Assembly (NCBI RefSeq): GCF_003992125.1
Contig: NZ_RQUY01000006.1
Span: 1-64,000, forward strand
Origin: Veillonella caviae
GTDB lineage: Bacteria; Bacillota; Negativicutes; Veillonellales; Veillonellaceae
DNA: 64,000 nt
Reading direction: 5' to 3'
In this document: in pieces, positions 37,273-46,672 of the stretch
Position numbering within the stretch: the stretch's first letter is position 1
Layout of the letters: each line of letters starts with the position of its first letter
Notes under the pieces: generated by a model
The model's database searches: none
What the model was told of the DNA's origin: nothing
The model's input: the letters and a program-made list of their open reading frames with translations, nothing else
Position numbers and translations under genes: made by a program

Positions 37273-38739
37273 ATGAAAGTAAATTGGAAATTATTTGCTC
37301 CGCTTATTGTGGCCATTCTTGTATGGCTCATTGGAGCACCTGAAGGGCTAAGCGCTGATGCTTGGGTTTATGTGAGTATCTTCGCAGGTCTCGTAGTTGG
37401 CTTGATTTTAGAACCAATGCCACCTGCATTTATCGGTATTATTGCTATTACTGTATCTGTTTTATTTAAAGTAGGCCCTGCTCCTGTCGTGGATAAGGCA
37501 ACAGGGGCCGTGAAAGCAATCACTGGTGCGCAAGCCATTAACTGGGGGTTAAGCGGTTTTTCTAATGCCATTGTGTGGTTGATTTTTGCAGCTTTTATGA
37601 TTGGTATTGGTTATGAAAACTCTGGTTTAGGTAAACGTATTGCGTTGTTCTTAGTTCAAAAACTTGGTAAATCCTCTTTGGGCTTAGGCTATGCTATCGC
37701 TATTACTGACCTCGTGTTAGCTCCGTTTATTCCAAGTAATGCGGCTCGTTCTGGCGGTACGATTTACCCTATCGTATCTAGTATTTGCCCGATGTTTGAT
37801 TCCTATCCAGATAAAAATCCTCGCCGTATTGGTTCCTATTTAAACTGGGTAGCATTGGCTACGACTTGTATATCTAGTTCTATTTTCTTAACAGGGCAAG
37901 CACCAAATCCATTGGCCCTAGAACTATCTGCTAAAGCTGGTATCGTAGCAGCTAACTGGGGAACTTGGTTCTTAGCATTTTTGCCAGTAGGCGTTATTTT
38001 GCTTGCCATTACTCCTTTGTTGGCATATTTGTTCTGCAAACCAGAAGTTAAAGGCTCTCCTGAAATAGCACAATGGGCAAAAGAAGAGTTTGCTAAATTA
38101 GGTGCTATGTCTGGTAGCGAAATTTTTATGGCCTTGATTTCTTTATTAGCACTTGTACTGTGGATTGGCGCTGATGCGTTGAAAGTAAATCCTACTACTA
38201 CAGCGCTTATCGTTATTATTTTAATGGTATTTTGCAAAATTATTACATGGCAAGATTTCCTTGGTAATAAACCAGCATGGAATGTGCTGACTTGGTTTGC
38301 TACATTGGTACCAATGGCAGCGGGGCTTAAAAATGTAGGTTTCCTTGATTGGTTGGCTAAATCTGCTGGTGGAGTGTTACTATCCTTGGACCCATTTATG
38401 GCTGTTATTGGATTATTGCTAGCATTTTGTTTGTTACGTTACTTCTTTGCATCTGGCACAGCTTATGTAACAGCAATGGTTGGTTTATTTGCTACATTGA
38501 TTCTTCAAATTCCTGGTGTAGATCCAGCTACAGTTATGCTCATTATTTTAACTCCTATGGGTATTATGGGGGTTCTCACACCATATGGTACAGGGCATAG
38601 TCCGATTTGGTTTGCTAGCGGATACAATAAAGGGCCTGAGTTTTGGAAACTGGGCGCTATTTTTGGTATTATCTACTTGGCTATCTTTATCCTTGTAGGC
38701 ATTCCTTGGATTGAGTATGTATTGCCGATGTTAGGCTAA
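37273..38739 (+). CDS. DASS-family anion:Na+ symporter or dicarboxylate antiporter
   Basis: This 488-aa transporter has about 12 helices and belongs to the divalent anion:sodium symporter group (CitT/SodiT1-like). The two substrate-binding hairpin motifs are FIPSNAARSGG (about residue 157) and FASGTAYVTAM (about 396). Likely substrates are malate, succinate, 2-oxoglutarate, citrate or tartrate. AAGGAG precedes the ATG, and a strong terminator follows the stop directly, so it is monocistronic. Confidence 0.9.
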   Translation: MKVNWKLFAPLIVAILVWLIGAPEGLSADAWVYVSIFAGLVVGLILEPMPPAFIGIIAITVSVLFKVGPAPVVDKATGAVKAITGAQAINWGLSGFSNAIVWLIFAAFMIGIGYENSGLGKRIALFLVQKLGKSSLGLGYAIAITDLVLAPFIPSNAARSGGTIYPIVSSICPMFDSYPDKNPRRIGSYLNWVALATTCISSSIFLTGQAPNPLALELSAKAGIVAANWGTWFLAFLPVGVILLAITPLLAYLFCKPEVKGSPEIAQWAKEEFAKLGAMSGSEIFMALISLLALVLWIGADALKVNPTTTALIVIILMVFCKIITWQDFLGNKPAWNVLTWFATLVPMAAGLKNVGFLDWLAKSAGGVLLSLDPFMAVIGLLLAFCLLRYFFASGTAYVTAMVGLFATLILQIPGVDPATVMLIILTPMGIMGVLTPYGTGHSPIWFASGYNKGPEFWKLGAIFGIIYLAIFILVGIPWIEYVLPMLG

Positions 38740-38743
38740 TAAT

Positions 38744-38779
38744 AAAAACTGGCTTATTTTATGATGAGCCAGTTTTTTT
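38744..38779 (+). terminator. Terminator after the DASS gene
   Basis: AAAAACTGGCT (38744-38754) pairs with AGCCAGTTTTT (38767-38777), followed by more T. Confidence 0.92.
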
Positions 38780-38892
38780 GTTTTACTAATGTATAAACTT
38801 GAGAGGAAAGTGTAGCTACAGATACAGACAGCGTAGCTTTCATTAGATACAATAAGCTCATGAAAATTGATGAAGTAGTTCTGGAGGTACCT

Positions 38893-40083
38893 ATGCGTAA
38901 ACATATTAAGAAAAATGTATCTTGGGTCGGCAAAATCGATTGGGAATTACAGGAGTTCCACGGATCTGACTACAGTATAAATAATGGTTCTAGCCAAAAT
39001 GCATATTTAATTGAAGAAGAGAAAACTGTTCTCATCGATACGGTATGGAAACCTCATTCTACGGAATTTATCGATAACCTAGAGTCTGAAATCGACTTGG
39101 ACAAAATTGATTTTATCGTATGTAATCACGGTGAAGTAGATCACAGCGGTTCTTTGCCAGCGTTGATGGAAAAAATTCCGAATACGCCGATTTATTGTAC
39201 GGAAAATGCGGTGAAGTCCTTGGTGGGTCAATATCATCATCCAGAATGGAATTTTAAAACTGTAAAAACAGGGGACTCTGTTGATATTGGGAACGGAAAA
39301 TCCTTAGTATTTGTAGAAATGCGAATGCTTCATTGGCCGGATTCTATGGCGACGTACATGACAGGAGATAATATCCTATTCTCCAACGATGCGTTTGGTC
39401 AACATTTTGCAGTAGAAGAATTGTGGGCGGATAAAGCTGATCAATGTCGTTTGTGGGAAGAGGCGATGAAATATTATGCCAATATTTTGAATCCTTTCTC
39501 TCCATTGGTGAAAGCTAAAGTTGAGGAAATTCAAAAACTCAATTTACCTATTGATATCATCGCTACTAGCCATGGGTGTATATGGCGCGAAAATCCATTG
39601 CAAATTGTAGAAAAATACTACGAATGGTCTCAAGCATATCAAGAAGACCAAATTACTATCGTGTACGATACTATGTGGGATGGCACTAAGAAATTGGCGC
39701 ACAAAATTGCTGAAGAAGTTTCTAAACAATCGCCCAATACACGGGTTAAAATTTTCAATATTAGTAAAACGAATAAAAATGATATTATGACGGAAGTATT
39801 TAAATCTAAAGCCATTGCAGTAGGGTCGCCTACTGTAGGTAATAGTGTGCTTTCTGCAGTGGCTGGATGGCTTGATTTTCTTCGAGAACTTAAGTTTAAA
39901 AATAAAAAAGCTGCTGTATTTGGTACATATGGTTGGTCTGGGGAATCTACAAAAGTGTTGCGCGAAGAATTGAATAAATTTGGGTTCTCTGTAGTAGAAC
40001 CAGAAATCAAATGCAATTGGAATCCTGAGGTGAGTGATTTAGATAAAGCAGAAGCATTAGTAGCTGCGCTGATTGCAAAATAA
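38893..40083 (+). CDS. Flavodiiron protein (A-type)
   Basis: This 396-aa cytoplasmic enzyme reduces O2 to water and/or NO to N2O and protects anaerobes. The N-terminal metallo-beta-lactamase-like domain has the diiron ligands in HGEVDHSG, a His in MLHWPDS, Asp in NDAFGQH and His in TSHGCIW. The C-terminal flavodoxin domain (about 245-396) has YDTMWDGTKK and GSPTVGN for FMN. No rubredoxin domain is fused. I start it at 38893, where GGAGG precedes the ATG. NO from nitrite metabolism would be a natural substrate in a nitrate-reducing cell. Confidence 0.93.
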   Translation: MRKHIKKNVSWVGKIDWELQEFHGSDYSINNGSSQNAYLIEEEKTVLIDTVWKPHSTEFIDNLESEIDLDKIDFIVCNHGEVDHSGSLPALMEKIPNTPIYCTENAVKSLVGQYHHPEWNFKTVKTGDSVDIGNGKSLVFVEMRMLHWPDSMATYMTGDNILFSNDAFGQHFAVEELWADKADQCRLWEEAMKYYANILNPFSPLVKAKVEEIQKLNLPIDIIATSHGCIWRENPLQIVEKYYEWSQAYQEDQITIVYDTMWDGTKKLAHKIAEEVSKQSPNTRVKIFNISKTNKNDIMTEVFKSKAIAVGSPTVGNSVLSAVAGWLDFLRELKFKNKKAAVFGTYGWSGESTKVLREELNKFGFSVVEPEIKCNWNPEVSDLDKAEALVAALIAK

Positions 40084-40116
40084 CAGATAAAGCTCGTATT
40101 ATAAAAGAATTATAAG

Positions 40117-40157
40117 AAAAACAGCACTGAACTCGTAATGAGTAGTGCTGTTTTTTT
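40117..40157 (+). terminator. Terminator after the flavodiiron gene
   Basis: AAAAACAGCACT (40117-40128) pairs with AGTGCTGTTTTT (40144-40155), loop extended by ACTC/GAGT, followed by a T-run. Confidence 0.9.
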
Positions 40158-40212
40158 GTATTGTTAAATTTATTTTCTATGATTTGGTAGAGCAGGAGGA
40201 AGAATCTTTTTA

Positions 40213-41214
40213 TTATTGAATGGTAATGCCGTGAATTTCTTCCGCTAATCGTTTAAGTGCTTCTACAGTACGTACGCCAGGTGTGATTTCAGAAAGTTTT
40301 ACACGTATGAAATGGTTTTCTTTAATCGCCGTAATGTCTTGTAATTGTGGATTTGATTTCAATTTAGCAATTTTTTGTTGGAAATCGTCATCGTTTCGGA
40401 TGGAGTTGCCATAGTCTGCAATGATGATATAATCAGGATTTTGGGCGATAACCGTTTCCCAAGAGCCTTTAGCCCATGTTTTATCGACGCCAAGACCGCT
40501 CATAACATTATCGGCACCGATAAGGCGAAGTATATTCGTAGTGTAACCTTCAAATGCTGTAAATGGTTGACCGTCCTCGGAGTCGTAAATGAATACGCGT
40601 TTGCGTGGCAAGTCTTTTAATTGTGTTTGGATTTGTGTTAATGTATTACGTTGGTTTTGTACCCATTCATTGGCTTTGTTTTCGACGCCAAAGATTTTAC
40701 CGAGCATAATCATATCTTGGAAATTAGTTTCCAAATCTGCTTTTGTGGACCGCATGGATTCAGGAACCCAAATATTAACCTTTTGAGCGATCATTTTGTC
40801 CGCAGGAATAGCACGCTTGCTGAAAGAATCAGGCCAGCCAGTAGCAAAATCTGGTTTAGCAGACATAAACACTTCGTAAGATGGCCATTTCTCAGCTAAT
40901 ATTTTTACTTTGTCGTATTCTGCTTGAAGCGGTAGATAGATTTCTTCTTCTTTGAATGCAGTACCTGCCATTTTATCAGCAAGGCCTAATTGTAACATCA
41001 TTTCTGTAGTAGCCTGTGACATAGATACAGCATGTGTTGGTGGTGTTTGGACAGAGAAGTTTGTTGTAGTACCATCGAATGTTTCGCTCCAATTAGCGAT
41101 AGCTTGTTGGCTTTGTGTAGTCGCTTGGTGGTCAGCACCACAACCGGTGATGGCGAATACAGATCCTGTTACGAGAAGGCCGAGAATAGTAAATTTTTTG
41201 ATTTTGTTTAACAT
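40213..41214 (-). CDS. Metal-chelate ABC transporter binding lipoprotein (FecB/BtuF-like)
   Basis: This 333-aa exported lipoprotein has a lipobox at Cys25 (ITGC) and the two-lobed helical-backbone fold of siderophore, haem and cobalamin binders. Recognisable stretches are HAVSMSQATTEMMLQLGLADKMAG-like at the first lobe and WETVIAQNPDYIIIADYG at the second. The ligand cannot be chosen between Fe(III)-siderophore, haem and corrinoid. Last gene of a permease - ATPase - binding protein series on the minus strand. Confidence 0.86.
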   Translation of the reverse strand: MLNKIKKFTILGLLVTGSVFAITGCGADHQATTQSQQAIANWSETFDGTTTNFSVQTPPTHAVSMSQATTEMMLQLGLADKMAGTAFKEEEIYLPLQAEYDKVKILAEKWPSYEVFMSAKPDFATGWPDSFSKRAIPADKMIAQKVNIWVPESMRSTKADLETNFQDMIMLGKIFGVENKANEWVQNQRNTLTQIQTQLKDLPRKRVFIYDSEDGQPFTAFEGYTTNILRLIGADNVMSGLGVDKTWAKGSWETVIAQNPDYIIIADYGNSIRNDDDFQQKIAKLKSNPQLQDITAIKENHFIRVKLSEITPGVRTVEALKRLAEEIHGITIQ

Positions 41215-41300
41215 GATAATTCCTTTCTATACATATGCACATAGGGTGCTAATAAAAAACTAAATTCTCTTCAAATATGAGCTTTTCTTGATATAGGACA

Positions 41301-42020
41301 TTACATAACTAATTCAAAAGGTACTTCAAAGACTGGTTCTAGTAGCTCTGGTGTTAACACCTTTTGTGGGGTCCCATGAGCTACTATTTTGCCATGATTC
41401 ATTAATACGATGTAATCGCAATAGTTAGCAGCTAGTTTGATATCATGTAATATGGTGATGACCGTACCTTTGAATTCTTGAAGTAAGTTCATGAGTCCCA
41501 TTTTATGTTTTAAATCTAGATGATTGGTTGGTTCGTCTAATAGTAAAATAGAGGGCTCTTGTGTTAATGCTTTGGCAATAAATACACGCTGTAGTTCGCC
41601 ACCAGAGAGATGTTGTATCTCTTCATTTGCTAAGTGCTCAATACCGACTTTGTTCATATATTTAGCGGCAATAGCGTAGTCTTTTTCGGTATAGTTGCCA
41701 AATCGTGTTTTATGTGGGTAACGTCCTATGAGAACAATATCCTTTACAAGGAAATCGTCAATCATAGAATCACGTATTTGGGATAATATGGATACAGACT
41801 TTGCAAAATCTGATGATGGAATTGATTCGAGTGGTATATTTCCTAAAGTAATATGTCCTTTTGTAGGGAGCGCGCGGGACAAATGTTTCAATGTTGTTGA
41901 TTTGCCGCATCCATTGGGACCGATAATAGCAGTCATGGTATCCTTTGGAAATGTGATAGATATATCTTGTAAGACGTCCTTATTAGGATATCCGAAACTG
42001 AGATGTTGTATAGTAAACAT
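41301..42020 (-). CDS. Metal-chelate ABC transporter ATPase (FecE/BtuD-like)
   Basis: This 239-aa ATPase has Walker A GPNGCGKST (about residue 33), signature LSGGELQR and Walker B LLLDEPTNHLD, the typical sequence of the iron-siderophore/cobalamin ATPase group. It powers the FecCD-type permease encoded 86 bp upstream; the binding-protein gene lies 86 bp downstream. All three are probably one transcript. Confidence 0.92.
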   Translation of the reverse strand: MFTIQHLSFGYPNKDVLQDISITFPKDTMTAIIGPNGCGKSTTLKHLSRALPTKGHITLGNIPLESIPSSDFAKSVSILSQIRDSMIDDFLVKDIVLIGRYPHKTRFGNYTEKDYAIAAKYMNKVGIEHLANEEIQHLSGGELQRVFIAKALTQEPSILLLDEPTNHLDLKHKMGLMNLLQEFKGTVITILHDIKLAANYCDYIVLMNHGKIVAHGTPQKVLTPELLEPVFEVPFELVM

Positions 42021-42106
42021 AAAACTCCTATATACAATGACTCATATTGTGTAATTAAACTGGTACTTTCTGAATGTTATGGAGGTTGATGTATGACTTG
42101 ATGAAA

Positions 42107-43120
42107 TTAGTTGTTGTATTGGTAGCGTTTCATAATAATCCATATAAATAGAGGCGCTCCTAATAAGGATGTGAGGACCCCAATTGGAATTTCCTCTGGA
42201 CTATAGAGAAATCTGGATAGTACATCAGCCCAAATCATGACGATGCTACCGATAAGTATACTAAATGATAATGTATGACTGTGTTTTGGCCCGCCTGTTA
42301 TTCTCGCTAAATGAGGAATGATGAGCCCAATAAAGCCTACAACACTGACCTTTGATACTAAGGTGGCAATGACAATAGATGATGAAATAACGATGGATAA
42401 TTGTAATGTTTTTACAGAGAGCCCCATATTAGTAGCTTCTTGGTTACCTAAAAGGAGTAGGTCTAGATCTTGTTTATAGATGTAAATAAATAAAGCGAAT
42501 AGTGTGACGATACAAGTAGATAATGGTAAATCGGACCATTGTATACCGGCAAAACTACCTAATAGCCAAAACATGGCGCTCCGAACTTGGGCTTCGTGTT
42601 TTGCACCATAGATAATCATCATCGTAAGGGAGGAAAAGATGCCAGTCATCCCCATACCAATGAGTACCAATTTTACAGGGCTACTACTTTTACCCACACA
42701 GAGCAATACGGCGATAATTGAGAGCGCAGCACCTAAGGTTGCGAAAAATGGTGTATTATATGTGCCTAAGAATGATAGACCGCCACCTATGATGGCGAAC
42801 ACCGCACCTGTACTGGCCCCTGATGAAACTCCTAGAATATACGGGTCTGCCAGTGGATTACGAGTTACCGTTTGCATTAATAGACCTACCAAAGACAGGC
42901 CGATACCTGTTATAATGGAATACAACAATCGAGGTAATCGTATATCCCATAGGATAGTGTCTGTCATATGTGGAACTTTTAATGTTTCTAGCCCTATGTG
43001 GTATCCTAAGCTACTGAATACTTGGTTTAGGGGAATATAGGTAGAACCGAATTGTAGTGATGACACCAAAGATAAAAATAAAATGATACATAAAAAAATT
43101 ATTTTGATGGTGATATGCAT
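42107..43120 (-). CDS. Metal-chelate ABC transporter permease (FecCD family)
   Basis: This 337-aa membrane protein has about nine or ten helices. Diagnostic stretches are RLPRLLYSIITGIGLSLVG, NPLADPYILGVSSGASTGA and GFIGLIIPHLARI, all typical of BtuC/FhuB/FecCD permeases. I start it at 43120, where TGAGGA lies 5 nt before the ATG; a longer frame upstream has no start signal. First gene of the transport unit, divergent from the ECF S-component gene. Confidence 0.92.
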   Translation of the reverse strand: MHITIKIIFLCIILFLSLVSSLQFGSTYIPLNQVFSSLGYHIGLETLKVPHMTDTILWDIRLPRLLYSIITGIGLSLVGLLMQTVTRNPLADPYILGVSSGASTGAVFAIIGGGLSFLGTYNTPFFATLGAALSIIAVLLCVGKSSSPVKLVLIGMGMTGIFSSLTMMIIYGAKHEAQVRSAMFWLLGSFAGIQWSDLPLSTCIVTLFALFIYIYKQDLDLLLLGNQEATNMGLSVKTLQLSIVISSSIVIATLVSKVSVVGFIGLIIPHLARITGGPKHSHTLSFSILIGSIVMIWADVLSRFLYSPEEIPIGVLTSLLGAPLFIWIIMKRYQYNN

Positions 43121-43156
43121 AGTATCCTCATGACAAACTAGAAAGTACATTATCAT

Positions 43157-43304
43157 TAAGTATAAGAAAAAATTCTGTATTCTTCAATATTTATACTAGT
43201 ATAGGTATGGTGGAACCCGCATTTATTAGTGCGTGTAGGGCTTGTCAGTTCAGTATAGGGACGTTGTAATAGTATTCGTAGTAATATATGCAAAAGGAGT
43301 TTTT
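43157..43304. other. Divergent intergenic region with a GC-rich fold
   Basis: Within AT-rich sequence, bases 43209-43250 can fold (CCCGCA with TGCG and GGG). The GGTGGAACC at 43209-43217 recalls the T-box core, but there is no room for a full T-box leader. I see no known riboswitch. Confidence 0.3.
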
Positions 43305-43349
43305 ATGTCGGTTTTTGAAAGAATTATGCAATCGATTGTATTTAAATGA
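43305..43349 (+). CDS. 14-residue leader frame before the ECF gene
   Basis: ATG at 43305 follows AAAAGGAG with good spacing and opens a 14-residue frame (MSVFERIMQSIVFK) that ends 14 bp before the ECF S-component start. It could be a regulatory leader peptide or a translational coupling device. The strong binding site is the only evidence. Confidence 0.35.
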   Translation: MSVFERIMQSIVFK

Positions 43350-43363
43350 ACGAGGGAGGGTAT

Positions 43364-43867
43364 ATGAATATAAAAGCTTTGACAGGTACAGCTATGCTAT
43401 TAGCCATAGCTTTAGTAGCGCAAAGTTTGCGTCTCTTATTTCCATTTATACCACCTCAAGTGAGTGTGTTTGTAATCGGTTCTGTCGTTTCTGCTACTTA
43501 TGTATTAGCTACATGGCGATTTGGTGTTAAATATGGGCTCCTTCTTGCTTGGATTACGCCTATCGTAGCATATCTGCAAGGGATGTTGCCTATAGCACCA
43601 CTTATTCTTATAACCGGTTTAGGTACATCGGTGTATGTTGTGTTGGTATATGTATTGCGTCATAAGCTGTTGTGGTTATTAGTAGGTGTATCGGCGTTGT
43701 GCCGTATGGTGGTTCTCTATGTTGGCGCATTGTTGTTGTTACAATTTTTACATATTACAGGTCCTAAAACGGTGCCCATTCTTATGGCTTTTAGCTGGCC
43801 CCAACTAGTAACATCTAGATTGGGTATTGGTATGGCTATGGTAGTTATGAAACGATATACAAACTAA
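43364..43867 (+). CDS. Probable ECF-transporter S-component (vitamin uptake)
   Basis: This 167-aa very hydrophobic protein has five or six helices and the look of an energy-coupling-factor S-component: an N-terminal Ala/Leu-rich helix (TAMLLAIALVAQSLRL), a PP-containing loop and a GLGT-type segment. S-components bind a vitamin or metal and work with shared EcfA, EcfA' and EcfT proteins encoded elsewhere. The ligand is not known. GGGAGGG precedes the ATG at 43364. It lies opposite a metal-chelate ABC system, so a corrinoid-related ligand is thinkable but unsupported. Confidence 0.62.
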   Translation: MNIKALTGTAMLLAIALVAQSLRLLFPFIPPQVSVFVIGSVVSATYVLATWRFGVKYGLLLAWITPIVAYLQGMLPIAPLILITGLGTSVYVVLVYVLRHKLLWLLVGVSALCRMVVLYVGALLLLQFLHITGPKTVPILMAFSWPQLVTSRLGIGMAMVVMKRYTN

Positions 43868-43944
43868 AACTTCATAGATGATAATTATATGATGGTTAAA
43901 ACTTAAAGCTATGGCAAACCATGCGAAATACATATGACGAAACA

Positions 43945-43975
43945 GGGCTTCTCACCGCTGGTGAGAGGCCCTTTT
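43945..43975 (+). terminator. Terminator after the ECF gene
   Basis: GGGCTTCTCACC (43945-43956) pairs with GGTGAGAGGCCC (43960-43971) with one G-T pair, then TTTT. Confidence 0.88.
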
Positions 43976-43977
43976 AA

Positions 43978-44007
43978 TTGACTAATTATAAACGTCTTAT
44001 CTATAAT
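43978..44007 (+). promoter_or_regulatory. Predicted promoter of the methionine gene block
   Basis: TTGACT (43978-43983) and TATAAT (44002-44007) are 18 bp apart. The predicted start near 44013 leaves a leader of about 160 nt before the metB-like gene. This leader contains an imperfect stem-loop (about 44088-44120) but no S-box or T-box that I can recognise. Confidence 0.7.
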
Positions 44008-44172
44008 GAATGTATTGCATTATAGGATAGTTTAATAGTAGGTATAGAATAGCCTTTATCAAGGTAGGATTTTGTATGTAGAGGATTGTTATTGTCTGTG
44101 GAACCGATAGCAATAATAACACTACATTAATAATAGATAATTATACCTATGTAATAGAGAAGGAGACATATA

Positions 44173-45306
44173 ATGAAATTTAATACAAAATGCGTACACG
44201 GTAGTGGTAAACCAGACAGTACAGGAGCGATTTCGCCGGCTATTTATATGTCTAGCACATTCTCTCACCCAAGTCTTGGTGATACATCGGGGTATCAATA
44301 TACCCGTGAATCCAATCCGACTCGTGACAGGTTGGAACAATTGATAGCAGGGCTTGAGGAAGGTACTGATGCATTGGCATTTTCCTCTGGTATGGCGGCT
44401 GTTGATGCGGTGTTCCATTTGTTCTCTCCTGGAGATCACATCATTTTAGGCGATGATTTGTACGGTGGTTCTATCCGTATGTTTACCAATATTTATGAAC
44501 AGAATGGCATTGAGTTTACTTATGTAGGTACATCTGATTTAGATGCTGTGAAAGCAGCTTTCAAAGCAAATACAAAGGCTGTATATATTGAGACACCTAC
44601 TAATCCAATGATGGAAATCACTGATATTCGCGCATTGGTAGGGATCGCTCATGAACGCAATGCGTTGGTGATTATTGATAATACATTCTTGTCCCCATAT
44701 TTTCAAAAACCATTGACACTAGGTGCTGATATCGTTGTTCATAGCGGTACGAAATTTATCGGTGGTCATCATGACGTCATTTCTGGTTTCACTATTGTAA
44801 AAGATGTAGATATAGCAGCTAAATTACGTTTAACTTATAAAACAGTAGGCGCTTGTTTATCTGCTATGGATAGCTGGCTTGTAATTCGCGGCGTGAAAAC
44901 ATTAGCTCTTCGTATGGAGCAACATCAAAAGAACGCTATTGCTCTAGCGGAGTGGTTGAAAACACAACCGAAAGTAACTAAAGTATTGTTCCCAGGCTTG
45001 CCAGAACATCCAGGTTATGAAGTGAACAAATCGCAAACTACAGGTTTTGGCGGTATGCTGTCTTTTGAAGTAGATAGCGAAGAAACGGCAAAGAAAGTCT
45101 TGGAAGGTATTGAATTAATCCAATTTGCAGAAAGCCTTGGTGGTACAGAGTCTTTGTTAACATACCCTGTGACACAAACGCATCCAGATTTAAAACCAGA
45201 AGATGCTGAACGCAAAGGTATTACACGCCGTTTGTTGCGTTTATCTGTAGGAATTGAAGACACAGACGATTTAATTGCTGATTTAGATCAAGCTTTCAGT
45301 AAATAA
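44173..45306 (+). CDS. metB: Cystathionine gamma-synthase/lyase-type PLP enzyme
   Basis: This 377-aa Cys/Met-metabolism PLP enzyme has the PLP lysine in HSGTKFIGGH and the conserved SSGMAAVDAV. It probably joins O-acetylhomoserine and cysteine into cystathionine, though gamma-lyase activity (cystathionine to cysteine) cannot be excluded. AAGGAG precedes the ATG. A patB-like cystathionine beta-lyase gene follows 73 bp later, which would complete transsulfuration to homocysteine. Confidence 0.85.
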   Translation: MKFNTKCVHGSGKPDSTGAISPAIYMSSTFSHPSLGDTSGYQYTRESNPTRDRLEQLIAGLEEGTDALAFSSGMAAVDAVFHLFSPGDHIILGDDLYGGSIRMFTNIYEQNGIEFTYVGTSDLDAVKAAFKANTKAVYIETPTNPMMEITDIRALVGIAHERNALVIIDNTFLSPYFQKPLTLGADIVVHSGTKFIGGHHDVISGFTIVKDVDIAAKLRLTYKTVGACLSAMDSWLVIRGVKTLALRMEQHQKNAIALAEWLKTQPKVTKVLFPGLPEHPGYEVNKSQTTGFGGMLSFEVDSEETAKKVLEGIELIQFAESLGGTESLLTYPVTQTHPDLKPEDAERKGITRRLLRLSVGIEDTDDLIADLDQAFSK

Positions 45307-45308
45307 AA

Positions 45309-45355
45309 CAATTAACGATTCCCTCATATTGCTAGTTAAAGTGATTCGTTAATTG
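45309..45355 (+). other. Intercistronic hairpin between metB-like and patB-like genes
   Basis: CAATTAACGATTC (45309-45321) pairs with GATTCGTTAATTG (45343-45355) with one mismatch and no T-run. Likely an RNA stability or processing element rather than a terminator. Confidence 0.55.
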
Positions 45356-45379
45356 GTGATGAAGTAGAAAGGTGCCTAT

Positions 45380-46564
45380 ATGGGACATTATAATTTTGAC
45401 AAAATCATTGATAGAAAACATACGAAATCCTTAAAATACGATTTTGCAGCGGAGCGAGGTAAACCAGAGGCTGTATTGCCATTTTGGGTGGCAGATATGG
45501 ATTTTGAAATTCCTCAGGAATTGAAAGAAATTCTTTTAAATCGCGTAAATCATGGTATTTTTGGATATACAGAGTCTGATGATGCCTATTTCAATGCTCT
45601 TCATAACTGGTTCAAATCTCGTTTTAACTGGAACATTGAGAAACGATGGGTCGTGAAAACTCCGGGTATTGTATTTGCCTTGGCCATGGCAGTACGTGCT
45701 TTCACAAAAGAAGGTGATGGGGTTCTCATCAATCAGCCTGTGTACTATCCATTTAGCATGGTAATTGATGACAATAATCGCAAATTGGTAAATGTACCTC
45801 TCGTCTGTGGTGAGGATACATATACTATCGATTTTGAGGGAATTGAAAAAGCCATTGTGGAACAGAATGTTACATTATTCCTATTGTGTAATCCACATAA
45901 TCCGGTGGGGCGCGTGTGGACTCGAGATGAGTTGAAACGCTTAGGTGATATTTGTATTAAACACAATGTGCTCGTTGTTAGCGATGAAATTCACGCCGAT
46001 TTTGTATGGCGTGGTCATGAGCACACAGTTTTTGCCGCTCTTGGTGAAAGCTACGCAGACCATTCTGTTATCTGCACAGCGCCGAGCAAAACCTTTAATA
46101 TTGCAGGCCTTCAAGTATCGAATATCTTCATTCCAAATGATTCCTTGCGCCGCCGTTTTGTAAAAGAAATCGACAGAGTAGGGTATAGTCAACTTAATAC
46201 CATGGGCCTCGTTGGCTGCCAAGGGGCTTACGAAGTAGGTGGGCGTTGGTTGGATGAATTGAAGGAGTATATTCAAGATAATATTCAATTTACTATTGAC
46301 TATTTTAGAGAATATTTGCCTAAACTGCGCATGTATCGGCCAGAAGGAACGTACTTGATGTGGTTTGACTGTTCTGAATTGCCGTTAACACCACAAGAAC
46401 GGGAACAATGGTTGTTGAATGATGCTAAACTTTGGCTTGACAGCGGTTCTATGTTTGGCAAAGATGGTGAAAATTTTGAACGTATTAATGTAGCCTGCCC
46501 TCGTGCTACATTAGTGAATGGATTAGAAGCATTGCGCAGCGCATATGAAGCAAAAGGGTTTTAA
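45380..46564 (+). CDS. MalY/PatB-type cystathionine beta-lyase (aminotransferase fold)
   Basis: This 394-aa PLP enzyme of the class I/II aminotransferase fold belongs to the MalY/PatB group, which splits cystathionine or cysteine into homocysteine or sulfide plus pyruvate and ammonia. The PLP lysine is in APSKTFN, preceded by VSDEIHADF. LPFWVADMDF near the N-terminus is typical of this group. AAAGGTG precedes the ATG. Encoded between metB-like and metA genes, so homocysteine formation is the natural role. Confidence 0.88.
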   Translation: MGHYNFDKIIDRKHTKSLKYDFAAERGKPEAVLPFWVADMDFEIPQELKEILLNRVNHGIFGYTESDDAYFNALHNWFKSRFNWNIEKRWVVKTPGIVFALAMAVRAFTKEGDGVLINQPVYYPFSMVIDDNNRKLVNVPLVCGEDTYTIDFEGIEKAIVEQNVTLFLLCNPHNPVGRVWTRDELKRLGDICIKHNVLVVSDEIHADFVWRGHEHTVFAALGESYADHSVICTAPSKTFNIAGLQVSNIFIPNDSLRRRFVKEIDRVGYSQLNTMGLVGCQGAYEVGGRWLDELKEYIQDNIQFTIDYFREYLPKLRMYRPEGTYLMWFDCSELPLTPQEREQWLLNDAKLWLDSGSMFGKDGENFERINVACPRATLVNGLEALRSAYEAKGF

Positions 46565-46672
46565 GCCCTTTTGGCTAGTATTACAATATGGCTTGATTGA
46601 TATGTACATATAAGTTATATATTGGGTGTATTTAGAGATGTAATTAAATTCAATCAAAGATGAGGTGATGAG

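Noticed and set aside
43209-43220. T-box-like GGTGGAACCCGC upstream of the ECF gene
   Set aside because: Only about 90 bp separate it from the divergent permease gene, so the specifier stem of a T-box cannot fit, and no terminator follows.
44041-44075. S-box-like CTTTATCAAGGTAGG ahead of metB-like gene
   Set aside because: The GGCCCGATGAAACCC and GCAACC parts of a SAM riboswitch are absent.
44097-44106. T-box-like TGTGGAACCG in the met leader
   Set aside because: The surrounding bases do not match the AGGGTGGNACCGCG core, there is no following terminator, and the leader before it is only about 85 nt.
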